This document shows positions 44,588-56,851 of a DNA stretch of 64,000 bases, one piece after another. Made by a program: the position numbers and the translations under genes. The notes beneath the pieces were generated by a model. It worked only from the letters and a program-made list of their open reading frames with translations, did not search any database and was not told where the DNA came from. Positions within the stretch are counted from its first letter, which is position 1. Every line of letters begins with the position of its first letter. Origin of the DNA: Amborella trichopoda (Eukaryota > Streptophyta > Magnoliopsida > Amborellales > Amborellaceae); contig NW_006498549.1 of the NCBI RefSeq assembly GCF_000471905.2, positions 1,119,284 through 1,183,283 of the forward strand, given 5' to 3'.

Positions 44588-47179
44588 TGTTGGAAGTTAT
44601 TTTTCATTAACATGAGGCCCCCACTCAATAAAGGCTTGACAAGTAGTGGAAATTTTGACAGTCTCATAACATTCCCAGAACTGGCCAAGATCTTCATGAG
44701 GTCTCTCAAAAGTCTTTTGCCAAGTTTCATCTCATTTCGACATGTTTAAGGCAGTGCAAACTATGGAACAGTTCCGGTAGAATCAGTCTCTAGCACCCTT
44801 AAATGGACCCCTATAACTAGAGTTACATTTTTAGAATCTCAAATTGTTGTGGGACCATCACCATGGATTCCGCATGGTTGAAAACCCTCAGGGGTCAAGT
44901 TTCAACTCAAACAGACACTCCAAGAAGAAGTTATAGGCGAAAGAGTGAACAGGAGGAGCGGCACGCTATTCCCTTGCGGCCACCTTGCAGCACCACACCA
45001 CTAAAGGGACAGTCATGACTAGTGACTTTTGACACTCATATCTTGGCATTCCCACGTTGAATCGCGCTCAAATTTGGTGAGCATGTTCATCTAGTCAAGA
45101 CGAGCGATTCGTGGCACGCCCCATGACGATACCTGAGCGTGAAGAAAAGCTATAGAGAAGTTGCTTATCTCTGAGGAAAGTGCAAGAAATTCAACCGCAT
45201 TGTTTCTGGCTCGAGTGGCCAAATCACGCCGCTCGTATGCGAGATCGATGCGAGACCAATTCCATTACGGGCGTATGGTCTCGGGCCATCTCTGACCCGA
45301 ACCTCGTGCATGATGAACCGTCGAATTCTACGCATGAAGCCGATGAGCAGACTGCAAATTCAATCGTCTGAATTCTTGATTCTGACAAAAATTCCAAACT
45401 TACAAAGTCTTCGTTCTCTCATGGAATCGAGCTGCGTTTGGTGCCCAATGATCGTAGCGGCATGATCAGCGTGATTCGGTGAAGAAAAAAAAGATAAACA
45501 TCAACGAATGAACACACTATCGATTCGAAGTTTCAAGATCTACTAAAAATTAAAGTCACATAATCATGCACAAAAAAATGATCCATGGCTCGACGTTAGT
45601 GTGAAGATTGTCATGCCGAGCCCTACAAGAAAACAATCATCTTACGATCAACCGGGCATCAGAACGACCCCAGATCAGCGATGCAAGAACACGTAAGTCC
45701 TAGGGCAACACATGGATTGTTCTGAAATTCCACAACTTGTTAGGATGGGACCAATCTATCAATTAACACCCTATTTTCTAATTTCTTTTAAATTAATTTA
45801 ATCTTAATTCTCAGCAATTAGGGTACTTTTGATCATCCACCCATGTTTGGGGCACACTTCTATATATACATATCATCATTGTATGCCAAAAAAAAAGAGA
45901 TGGCAAACACATACACATACAAGAGAGAGTTTTCACTTAATGTAAGTTTCTCTTTCTTACAATTATGGTGTTACTCTTGAGAGAGAAGGTGAGGTGAGAG
46001 AAACATTTGACCGATACCCTTACGGTTGAGGTAAGTCATCTCTCTCCCTTCTTCCTTCCCTTCTCTGTCTTCTTCTTCTGAGTCCCTCGTGGAGGTCTGC
46101 ACAAGAGTGGCAGTGCTGTGCTTGTCTCTCCCTTGGTCTCACAGGCTGCGCATGGCGATGGCAGCAACATGCACGAGTCTTCCTCCCCTCTTTCTCGTCT
46201 GTCTATATCTCTCAGTGAAGTCTTTAGATGGCGCTGCCCATCACAGCTTACAGACGTAGCTTTGATGTCTCGGTGAAGAACCTAGATGACAAAGTGTGTT
46301 TTCGCCTACAGGAGTTTTCCTTTGCTACACATCTAACGTAGACAGCGATATCTTTCGCCGCCCGCTAGAGGCCTTGGCATACCCATCACCGTTTGCAAGA
46401 TTCCTCCTTACGTTCAGTGCCTATCACCGGTCCCCTTGTGTCCCATGCCTATCACCGTGTGACCTAGGAGAAACCATCGCCGTGTTCCTTGTCAAGAGCT
46501 AGCACCATCCATAAGGGATGCACCGCCTCCTTACATTGCCCACCACAATGTTTATCGACGTCCGGCTTTCCCCTTCTCTTTATCGTCTCGTTCTTTCGTC
46601 TCCACCTCTTTCTCTTCTCACTTGATTGAGGGTAGGCCTAGCCTAGCGCCAACACGCGGACCTCGGTTTCGAGTAGTATTGCCGTCGTGCTGGTCCTTGA
46701 ATTATGCCCATCTTGCTACCGCTCTGAGTCGAAAAATTCTGGCCATCATGCTAGTCTCGCCCTTCCATCAAGTTCTCTTCTCCTTTCTACCTTTCGTCTA
46801 GCCTTGTACTTCATCGCCTTCTCCCATGAACGTGTATTACCCTAAGACAAGGGTGGGTCCTTTTCAACCCACTTGTCCTACAAATTAACCGTAGAAGTGT
46901 TGTGCCGAAAAAAAGGAGGATTACAGGTCAAGGGAAGAGATTCGGAACCAGCTCAACCAGCTAGGGGGCCTTCTTCGTGATTTAAGAGGGCGCTCACGGG
47001 AGCCAGCCCGAGTAAGTCCCAAACCCACCTAAAATTCCTCTCTCATTGGTTGGTATACCATCCCTTGCCCTCAAGCAAGGTTCCGAGAGAGTGATCTCAA
47101 GTCCCGGGTCAATTAGAGACTCGAGACACGTGCTATCAGATCACCTAGATCAAGAGGGCGAGTTCATGGCACGGAACTA
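44588..47179 (+). mobile_element. Tat LTR (type 3), 3' LTR of element 4
   Basis: It starts TGTTGGAAGTTA immediately after the purine tract AGTGGGGAAGG and ends CACGGAACTA. It has a TATA box at 45861, a C/T-rich leader near 46035-46075, and the conserved Tat tail. A primer site and leader again follow it, as after a 5' LTR, so it also looks like the 5' LTR of a further unit. Confidence 0.85.
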
Positions 47180-47403
47180 GCTTGGCGATTCCACTAGGGA
47201 CATAATACTCCTTAATTGGTTCGCTCTTGTTTGACCAGTTTCCTTCTTTACTTTATGAACTCATTTCTATGGCACCTGGGTTGTTCAACACGTTCATCCA
47301 GGTTGAGGATTTCCTTATACCTACACTCGTGGTTGTCCTAGGAAAGAGAGCTGCTCAAGCCTCTTTCCCTACTCTTCTTCTGAGTCAGGACTCACGGTCA
47401 GGT
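47180..47403 (+). mobile_element. Primer site and leader of a further Tat unit
   Basis: The primer-site relative TGGCGATTCCACTAGGGA (47183-47200) is followed by about 200 bp of leader matching 33640-33840, including ACTCACGGTC. The sequence then changes abruptly near 47403 into the interior of another Tat LTR. Confidence 0.75.
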
Positions 47404-50016
47404 TTCGGCTTAATCGGACACTCCAAGATAATGTTATGGGTAAAATATCAAAAAGGGGTAAGCCACACACTTTTCCCATGTGTCCACCCTGCACCAAAAT
47501 ACCATTAAAGGTGGTTGTTTTCACAATCATGGGCAGTGATGTTTGGGCCCTATATCTCACTCGTTCCAAGTCAGATCATGCTCAAATTTTGTGAGCATGT
47601 TTGTCTCATCGAGACAAGAATTTTGATAGGTGGTATGCCCCGTGACGATGCCCAAACAGGGAGAAAAACTAGAAAAATGCTGCTGATTCGTGAAGAAAAT
47701 TACAGAAAATTCAGCAGCAGCACACCTCACTCTTACGTACCCGATCAACACGAAACTAATTTTATTATCTAAGTAAGGTCATACGCTACCTCTGGTCCAA
47801 ACTTCATGTGTGATGAACGGTTTGATTTCATACATGGAGGCATCGAAGCTTTTGTAAATTTTGACCGCCGAATTTCAAGATTCTGGTAAAAAACTCAAGA
47901 CGACAAAATCTTCATCTGGACACGAAATCGAGCCGCGCTTGTTGCAATGTGATTGTGACGGTATGCTTAGTGTGGTTCAGCAAATAAATAGAAGAAAAAC
48001 ATCGAGGAACGAGTGCACTATCGATCCAAATTTTTCAAGATTTGTCCAAAATTCAAGTCTCATGATCATGGCTCAAAATCATGATTCATGGCTTAAAATT
48101 GGTATCAAATCGATCGTCATGTCGAGCCCTACAAGAAAACAATAATATTTCAATCAAACAGGCATCAAAGCAACCCCGGATCAGTCATGGAAGATCACGC
48201 AAGTTCTCAGGCAGCAGCAGGGAGACTGTTTTGAAATTCCACAGATTGTTAGGCAAGGGCAAAATAGTCTTTTTGTAGCCATTTTTAGCATTTCTTTTAA
48301 TTCAATTAAATTGTAATTATATTCAATTTTAGGTATTTTTTGGGCGTTCAGCCATGTTTGAGCCCAACTCTATATAAACATGCAAAGCTTCATTGTAAAA
48401 AACCTTCGGTTCAACTTTCATTCATTCAATAAAATTTCGCTTTTTTCTTGAGTTCATGGGTGCATCTTGGAGAGAAAGAGTGGAGAGAGAGTAAAAGGGC
48501 TGGTGCCCTTTCGTAAGGTAATTTTCTCTCTCCACCTCTTTTCTCTCTTTCTCTCCTCTTTTCTCATATCTATCTTTCTTTCTCTCTCTTCTTTTCATCT
48601 TTATCTCTTTCTCTCTCTTCCTCCTCTGATCTATCATGTCCCTCATTCCTTACTTCTCTTTCTCCATTCACGCATGACGGACCTATGCCTGGTGTGATGT
48701 TTTCCTACTCCTGAGACATGAACAGTGAACTAGGCCTTAGCCCAACCGGTGCAAACCTAGTGCCAGCCTAGGTCCTCTCTTTTTCTTCTCTTCTATCACA
48801 ATCGAGGCAAGCCTAGTGTCGACTGGATTTTCTCTCTCTTTATTTTCTTCTATCACAATCGGCACAAGCCTAACACCGGTCGGGTTTCTCTCTCTTTCTT
48901 CTCTTCTCTTCTGTTTTGTCACAACCTACGTAAGCCTAACGCCAGCTGGGTTTCTCTCTTTTTCTTCTCTTATGTCACAGCTGACGCAAGGCTATCGTCG
49001 GCTGGGTTTTCTCCCTCTTTCTCTTCTTCTGCCACAGTCGGTGGAAACCATCGCTGACTGAGCTTTCCCTCTCCTCTTTCTTATGGCACAGCAAGCACAA
49101 GACCTTTACTGCCTGCATGATTTCTCTCTCCTCTTTCTTTATTTCACAACCGACGGAAGCCATCATCATCTGAGTTTTCCCTCTCCTCTCATTCTCGTAT
49201 GTGTCCTCCTCCTCCTTTCCTTCCCTTCTCTCTCTTCTTCTTCTCTCATTATTTTCTATCCTAGTATGTTTTTTCTTCTATTTTATCTTCTTTTTTTCTC
49301 TCTCGTCATCTCTCTCTCTCTCTCTCTGATCTCTCTTCTTTCTTTTACTCTCTCCTTTGATTAAGAATGGTTGAAATCGACCTTCAATAGTAGTCATGTC
49401 GTTTAGCTGTAATGTTGTTATGCCAGTCATAGGTATTGTGCCACCTTTATTGTCACGACAGACAAGTCATTGTGTCTAGCTAGTCGCTATTTGTACAGTT
49501 ATCTAGTAGTAACTCGCCGGTCTGAGCTACGGAGCCCGTTTTACTATGACGACAGGTTAATTACCTACTAGTCAGGTCATTATGTCAGTCTCACCACTCG
49601 ATCGAATTCTTCTTACCCCAATCTTCATTTTCCCATTCTTCTCATCCTTTGAATGTGGACGCTTGTGTACATTCACCTAAAGGCAAGATGTGGTCCCTTG
49701 ACCCACCTATCTTGTAACATTTGTCATATGTGTGTGAATGCAAAAATAGGAGAATACAAGCTAAGGGAGGCGATTTCAAACCAGTTTTACTACTGGGGGG
49801 CTTTCGTCGTGATCTAAGAGGGCATCAACAAGAGCCAACCCGAGTAAGTCCCGAACACATCTTAAATTCCTCTCTCATCAGTTGGTAATACCTACCCTTA
49901 TTCTCGAACAAGGTTCTTGAGAGAGTGATCTCAAAAAGTCTCGGGTCTCACTGAAACCTGAGAAGAGTGCCGCCCGATCATCTTGATCCGGAGGGTGAGA
50001 TTGAGGCAGTTAACCA
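47404..50016 (+). mobile_element. Tat LTR (type 1), lacking its left end
   Basis: It begins inside an LTR (compare position about 31310 of the type 3 LTR) and runs to GGCAGTTAACCA at 50016. It has a TATA box at 48371, a C/T-rich leader (48520-48640) and a tandem array (48720-49170). It is the closest relative of the LTR at 1-2115. It is followed by chromovirus sequence. Confidence 0.8.
48720..49170 (+). repeat. Tandem repeat of about 57 bp in the LTR leader
   Basis: Seven or so units alternate ACAACCGACGCAAGCCTA, CGCCGGCTGGGTTT and C/T runs. It occupies the same place in the LTR as arrays at 640-1270 and 13735-14010 but with a different unit. ORFs here are compositional artefacts. Confidence 0.75.
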
Positions 50017-50824
50017 CCCGTCTTTGTGTTTCTGTGGTGCATGCTGTGAGTGTATTGTATGACCACAACCGAGATTGTAGGGTGCCTACTTTGAGCGTAT
50101 TGCAGGACCTGATGTTGTGATTGTATTGTGGTGCCTACTTTGAGCATATTGTAGGGCCCGGCTTTGTGATTATGTGGTACATGCTTTGAGCGTATTGCAT
50201 GACCACGATTGATATTGATAGGGTACCTACTTTGAGTGTATTGTACGACCCGACTATTGTGATTGATACTAATAAGGTGCCTACTTTGAGCGTATTGTAG
50301 AACCTGACTATTGTGATTTATACTAACAGAAATCCTACTCTAAGCTTGTAGCAAGGTCTGACATTATGACTGATTGTAGTGAGATGCTTGCATTCAGTAT
50401 ATTGCAGGGCCTAGTGTTGAGATTATGTGTTTCTGTGGTGCGTGCCATGAGTGCATCGCACGATTGATAATTGTAAGGTTCCGCTTTGTGAGTGTTGTCA
50501 GACCTAATTACAGACTGATACTTATTGTCAGCTGGTAGTGGCTTAACTGATGAAAGTTCTTAGAGTTGAATGGCTTGACCTATGATTGTGTGTATGTCAA
50601 CTTTTTAGCAATGGTTAAATGGGTTGATGGAATGTCTGAAATGCTAAGGCATCGGAATGATTAGTGCGCGACATTATGTGAAATATGAAGTACAGACTAT
50701 GTGATGCTGGGGATAAAACCACGGACGGGTGTTTGAGACAATAGTGAATGTGTGGGTGCCCTGCCCCAATTACTGGTTTCATAAGTATGATTTTGGGGAT
50801 AAAATCCTTTTGAAGGGGGGATGA
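50017..50824 (+). mobile_element. 3' internal end of a chromovirus, with tandem repeats and polypurine tract
   Basis: From about 50030 to 50480 there are six or more degenerate 55-60 bp units (GGTGCCTACTTTGAGCGTAT, ACCTGACTATTGTGATT). The segment ends GGGATAAAATCCTTTTGAAG then GGGGGGATGA directly before TGTAAGGACCCC. That is the purine tract and LTR junction seen in Tekay/Del chromoviruses. No coding domain is present. Confidence 0.7.
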
Positions 50825-50989
50825 TGTAAGGACCCCGATTTTCTTGAGTAGGACACTCACAACAGTAAAGAGAAGGAAGCTCACGCCCAACGCTAAGGGA
50901 GAAGGCTAACGCCATGTGCGTAAGGTTAACACTGCGAATGAAAAAAGAGGTTGTGTCATGCGTGAATGGAGGCATTGTCGTGCGCGTGA

Positions 50990-51200
50990 GGGAGCATCGC
51001 CGCTAATGTAGTGTCGTTTGGAGCATCGTTGCGAGTAGCGCCGTCTGGAGCATCGCAGCGAAAGTAGCGTCGTCTGGAGCATTGCCGTGAGTGGAGCGCT
51101 ATTTGGAGCATCGCCGCAAGTGTAACACCATCTAGAGCATCTCCGCAAGTATAGCACCATCTGGAGAATCGTCGTGTGTAGCGTCGTCTGGAGCATTGGT
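50990..51200 (+). repeat. Tandem repeat of about 30 bp, GGAGCATCGCCGC type
   Basis: Seven or so units with TCTGGAGCATCGCCGC and GAGTGTAGCGTCG near the start of the chromovirus LTR. Confidence 0.75.
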
Positions 51201-52959
51201 AGTGGGTAAAATGATAGGAGGAAACATGTATGGGTGAATGGAGTATTGAGATTGGAAATACTAGTTTCGCGCCTCTAATGTTATGATTGTGTTAACCATG
51301 AAAATGAACTTGTTAGTTGTGAAAATTGTAAGAGTAGTTCTCTTGTAAGACTGGGTTTATATGGACAAGGTATTGTACCAAGATTTTCCTTGGCTTGTGA
51401 AGTATTGAATGATATATTATGCATCTTAAAGTTGAGCGCGCAGTTGGGCATGGGTGGCTGGATGTGCATTGAGGGCGCCGGTTGATGAGCGCAGGTGGTC
51501 TATAATAGTCTAGGGAGTTTCTTCTCTCTCATGTTTTCTCTGTCTCCCCTAAGTGGCAAGGGATTGATGTACCTACAATGATGCTTGTCTCCCATGCTTG
51601 CTGAGCCCATGATAATGATGTCCCCCATGCTTGCCCTCTCTCTCTCTCTCCTCTTGCATACCACTTGTTATTTGTGTGATGCCACTTGTCCCATGCTGCC
51701 ACGACTTGTCCGTTACATCCTACCACCATATGTGATTATTTATACACCCCACCACCCATGAAATGGGGTTCCCAGCTCTCACACACGTTAACCTCTCCTC
51801 CCTTTTTCATTTGACCTCTCCAAGCCTCCAAGCCTTGTCCCTTAAGCTTGGACCTTAGCCAATGGAGCTGGGCAGTCAAGGTGAAGTTGGAGGAAGACTT
51901 TGGAGTTTCATTTGCAGTAGGTAAGTGGATCTAGCATCTATGTTTTCTTAATTTTGTTTGATGCATGCTATTTAGATCATCAAAATGTGAATTCCAAGCA
52001 CTAATATGGATGTGATGGTAAATATGTGTGTGAATGTATGACATTTAGATCTGGCTGGAATGTGCTCTGTATTTTTAAGAACTGTGACTCATATTCGTGT
52101 TATTGAAGATATCTATATTAGTTATGAAATTTGGTGGAAATGAACCTCTATGAATCTATTTTAAGATGGAAAATACCTTGTTTTAATATCTATTTAAGTT
52201 TGGATATTAATAGTCATTTTTTGAAGTATGTCAAAACAATGACATGGAATTCCCGAGATTTTATGTATTTTTGTTTGGGGCTTTTCACTAATCAAAACAT
52301 ATCATAATGAGGCCAAACCACTGCTAAATGAACTATTTATGAGTCTATTTTTAAAATTATTATGGAATTGAGATGAAATTCCATGTAGTTTGAAAGTTAT
52401 ACCTGTGTTTATATTAAGATGTCACCCTGTGTTTTCTGTTGTAAAGACTGAAGTTGTTCCAAAATGGTTATGTGTATTGTGCGGAACTGTTAACTGGCCA
52501 AAATATATCAAAATGAGATCAAATCACTTCTGAATGAAATATTTAGGAGTCTATTTTAAAAATAGTTCTAAAAGTACATGTTAAAATTCAATGTATTTTG
52601 AAAGTTATGCCCAATTTCTATGAGTATGTCACACTGTGTTTTCTACTGTAAACACATAAACTTTATCCAAAGAACACCAACCAGTTTGTTGAGCTTTAAA
52701 GCCAAATTTTGGAGTTACCCCGTTCACGAAAGTTACGTTTTTATGAGCCAAGTTTTTCAAAAAAGTGATCTCAAGTCCAAATGAATTTTGAATCTCCCAA
52801 TACACCTTTAGAAGTGGACTGTGCTCAAAAACCTAGAAAATTGTATCCTGATGTCTTTTGAGTTAATGGGCCTAATGGTATGATTTCATGTATGAATTGC
52901 TAATGTTTTATATAATCTTGAAAAGTTTTGATAATGAGAAATGAGTGCATGATATGCCC

Positions 52960-53440
52960 TATTATGATATGAATGCATGTCGTATGACATGACCTATTAT
53001 GATATGAATGCATGATAATGAGTTATGCTCTGCTATGATATGGAAGAATGATTATGATGTATGCTCTGTTGCGATATGAATGCATGATTTTGATACAGTA
53101 TGCCCTGTTGCGATATGAATGCATGATTTTGGGACATGCTTAGTGTTATATGTGCATGATTTTGATACATGCTCAGTGATGTGTGTGCATGATTTTGATA
53201 CACGCTCAGTAATATGTTTGAGACATGCTCAGTTATATGTGTACATGATTCTAAGATAAGAGCTATGTGACAAGTGTTATGTGATATGTGATAAGTGCTA
53301 AGTGCTATGTGTTATGTGATAAGTGCTATGTGATTAGACTTGCATAGTCAGCTATGTGATAAGAGCTATGTGACAAGACTTGTGTGGTCAATTATGTGAT
53401 AAGTATTATGTGATGCCTTGGCATGCTTTGCTTAGTCATG
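52960..53440 (+). repeat. Short tandem repeats in the chromovirus LTR
   Basis: Overlapping runs of GATATGAATGCATGA (about 52960-53110), GATTTTGATACATGCTCAGT (about 53110-53230) and GTGATAAGTGCTATGT (about 53270-53410). Related words occur at 5300-5590. Confidence 0.7.
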
Positions 53441-54462
53441 ATATGAATGTATGATATTAAGATGTGTTTTTATGATGAGAATACAAGATGTGTGAGCATG
53501 GACTTGCCGCACGATCTGTGGTATAATGTATAATCATAATGTGATAAGACTTCTTTATGAACTAGTGAATGTGTATGGTTGCATTAAAATGTACTTGTGA
53601 TGCAATGAATTGTTACGAAATAGTGAATGTTTGTGAAATATTGAATGTGCATGTTGTAATAGGACTTGCTTATGAAATGAAAGTATGCTCTTTCATGAAG
53701 TGAAAGTATGCTCCGTTGTGATAAGGATGCAGGTTGTAAGACTTGCTAAGTTATACATGAATGTGTGATATTGAGAAATACATAGTTATGATAAATTGTG
53801 ATGACACTCATAAAGGAAAGGTTCGTTGAACTGCTAATTCATATGATATTTGATATCTGAATTGTGATTGTTCCACCATGAAAGGAAGCACTTATGATAC
53901 ATTGTCAAATAAAACGATATACATGGTTTCAGGTTACTTAAACTTGCTTAGATCAGGAGTATGAGTATGAGTTGTTGGATGTATGCAGGGATGCATGGTG
54001 CTTTGATCTACTTACTGAGCTTTATAGCTCATTCCATTACTTTTCTATCTATGTATATAATAGCTCGCAGGTGGAAGGTAAGTGGTTTAGTGGTGCAGTC
54101 AACAGTTGGAGCCTTGAGCTTGATGAGGACGCCTTTTCTGATTGTATGTTTTGTTGGCAGTTTGGCCATATAGTTGTTAGGATTTTGATATTATGTAATG
54201 TTTTTGGGTCGTAGGAGCCTTGGACACATTTGTTATACTTTAGAGCTTTAAGAATGGCATGGAATAAATTGTCTGAATTTTTGGGTGGTTGTATGTGTTT
54301 GGTGTTTTTCTTTCTTTCGTCATTTACATTGATTACCGTTCCATAAAGCGTTGAGCCACTCCGACGTGTGTGACGTTCGCAACCCCATGATCACGGTCCC
54401 ACACCCTGTTGCCCTCCTGCTAGTAAAAAAAAAAAAGAGGGGCAGGAAGTGGGGTCATGACA

Positions 54463-56832
54463 GAGAGAGAGAAGAGGAAGAAACATGGACAGCGATGGGC
54501 TTCCGCCGTCCATGACAGGAGATAGAGAAGAGGAAGAAACATGGATAGTGATGGGTTCTGCCATCTATGACAGGAGAGAGAGAGAAGAGGAAGAATGGCG
54601 ATGGGCTTCCCCCATCCATGACAAGGGAGAGAGAAGAGGAAGAAGCACGGACAACTATGGGCTTCTGCCGTCCATGACAGGAGAGAGAGAAGAGGAAGAA
54701 ACATGAACGGCGATGGGCTTTCGTCGTCCATGACAGGGGAGAGAGACAAGAGAAAGAAACATGGACGGCGATGAGCTGCCGCCGTCCATGAAAGGGGAGA
54801 GAGACAAGAGAAAGAACATGGACGGCGATGAGCTTCCGGGTCAATGACATGGGAGAGAAAGAGAATATGGATGCCGATGAGCTTTCGCTGTCTATGACAT
54901 GAGAGAGAAGAGAGAGAAAACATGGACGGCGATGAGCTTCCGCCATCCATGACATGAGCAAGAGAAGTGAAAGAAACATGGATAGCAATGAGCTTCCGTC
55001 GTCCATAACATGGAAGAGAAAGAGAGAGAAGAAACATGGACGGCGATGGTCTTCCGCCGCCCATGACAAAGGAAGAAACTCAGACAAAGGCCCGACTTAT
55101 CACTCAAGTTAAGGCCCAGCTCACTGTATGTGTTCCAGAGGAGGACATCATGCCCGACGATAGACTCCGCTGTGCTTGAATGGAGAAGAGAAAGAGAGGA
55201 GAGAACAGTGAGAAAGAAAGAAAAGAGGGATTAGAAAAGAGTGAAGAAGGACGACGAAAGAATGAGGATGAGTCAAGAAAGAGAACAGAAGAAAAGAGGA
55301 AAGAAGGAGGTGAAAGATACACACAACGATTGCCCATTGTCATGCATGTTGAGAGAAGATAGAGAAAGATAAAGAGAAGAATATGAGAGAGAAAGAGAGA
55401 TGAGATGAGGAGAGAGAAAGAGAGAAGAGAGAAGTGGGAAAGAGAAAGATGAGAGGAGAGAGAAAGTTACCTTTACCAAGGGGTACCAGACTTTTTCTTC
55501 TCTCTCCTCTCTCTCTCTCCAAGACGAACTCATAATCTCAAAGAAAACTCTCAAATTTTATTAATCAGCGTGGAACCCTTTAGAATTAGGTTTAGCATGT
55601 ATTTATAGAATTGAGCCCAAACATGGGTGGATTCCAAAAATCTAGCGTAATTGATGATAATTACAATTTATTTGAATTAAAGAAAAATAAAAAAATAGGG
55701 TGCAAATGAAAGTTTTGCCCATGCTCAACAATATGTGGAATCCCAAAACAGTCCCTACTGTTTTCTTATTGAGCTCGGCATGATGAACTATTTTATACAA
55801 ACGTTGAACCACGGATCGCATTTTTAGGCCACAATCACATGACTCGAAATTTGCATGAAACTTGGCAATTTTGGATCAATAATGTGCTCATGACTTGATG
55901 TTTTTTCATGATTTCTTCGCTGAATCGCACAGAGCATACCATCACGATCGCGTTACAAAAAATTCTGCTCGATTTCATGCCCTGATGAAGATTTTACAAT
56001 CTTTGAGTTTTGACCAGATTTTGAAATCCTGCAGTCGGAATTTGCAGTAACTTCATCGGCTTCGCGTGTGAAATCCGACCATTCATCAGACACGACGCTC
56101 GAAATAGACAGAGCTTGATACCTTACGCACACGATGAAACTGGTCTCGCGTCGATCTGCTGTGCGAGAACCGTGATATGGTCTCTCGAGCGAGATGTGTC
56201 GGTGCTAAACTTTCTGCAACTTTTGCTGTGAATTACCAACTTCTCTCTAGTTTTTCTTCCTGTTCAAGCGTCGTCACAAGACATGCCATATATCACAATG
56301 CTCGTCTTGACAAAATGAACACGCTCACAAAATTTGAGCGCGATCCGACGCGAAACGAGTGACATATGGGTCTCCAAAGTCACTACTTGATAATGTGAAA
56401 ACAATCATCATTAATGGTAATTTAGTACAAGGAGAGCACACGGGAATAATGTACAGCCTAACCCTTTTCAATCTTTTACCTATAACTTTGTCTTGGAGCC
56501 CCCGATTAAGTCAAAACTTAACTCATAGGGATTTTCGACCATGCCAGATCTAATGGCAGTGGTCCTACAATTGTTTGGTGCATCGAAAATTGGGTTCTAG
56601 TTATGGGGTCCGTTTCAGGGTGCAAGAGGTTGATTTGTTTCGAAATTTTTTCTTTATCTGCAATGCCTTAGACATGTCGGATTGCGACGAAACGAGTCCT
56701 TAGAAAGATTTCCACCCGTTCTAGGGCAATTCTGAAACTGTAAAAAAATCCACTGTAAATTTGGGCTTTATTGACCGACTTCTCTTCTCTTCAGCATCGA
56801 GGACCCAAGGTGTTGAAAAATGTGTTCAAATA
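54463..56832 (-). mobile_element. Tat LTR (type 1-like), minus strand, lacking its 3' part
   Basis: Read right to left it starts near 56832 with a relative of TGTTTGAACAC, then shows GAGAAGTCGGTCAATAAAGC, the TATA box (55607-55601), a C/T-rich leader (55550-55370) and a large tandem array down to 54463. There it abuts the end of the chromovirus LTR. Copia sequence begins at 56833. Confidence 0.8.
54470..55075 (-). repeat. Tandem repeat of about 55-60 bp, GGACGGCGATGAGCTTCCG type
   Basis: About ten units made of GAAGAAACATGGACGGCGAT, GGGCTTCCGCCGTCCATGAC and a GA-rich part. Because the period allows open frames, two overlapping minus-strand ORFs of 214 and 210 codons arise from it. They encode only the repeat and are not genes. 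Confidence 0.88.
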
Positions 56833-56851
56833 AGGATTTGTTTCTAGATTT

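Larger units (their letters stand above)
50825..54462 (+). mobile_element. Long chromovirus LTR (3.6 kb)
   Basis: It begins TGTAAGGACCCCGAT and ends GTGGGGTCATGACA. Inside are a GGAGCATCGCCGC repeat (50990-51200), AT-rich non-coding DNA (51900-52900), a run of ATGCATGATTTTGATA and ATGTGATAAGTGCT repeats (52960-53440), and the tail GTTGAGCCACTC, GTGACGTTCGCAACC shared with 6530-6560. It is unusually long for a chromovirus LTR, so a solo LTR with internal growth is possible. The short ORFs are not genes. Confidence 0.7.

Noticed and set aside
53961-54214. Overlapping 70- and 80-codon ORFs with a hydrophobic stretch
   Set aside because: They lie in the AT-rich tail of a chromovirus LTR, two frames are open at once, and no family is recognisable.
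54420-55087. Two overlapping minus-strand ORFs of 214 and 210 codons
   Set aside because: They are open only because of a GA-rich tandem repeat of about 55-60 bp. The predicted peptides are Ser/Leu/His-rich repeats in two frames, with no domain.
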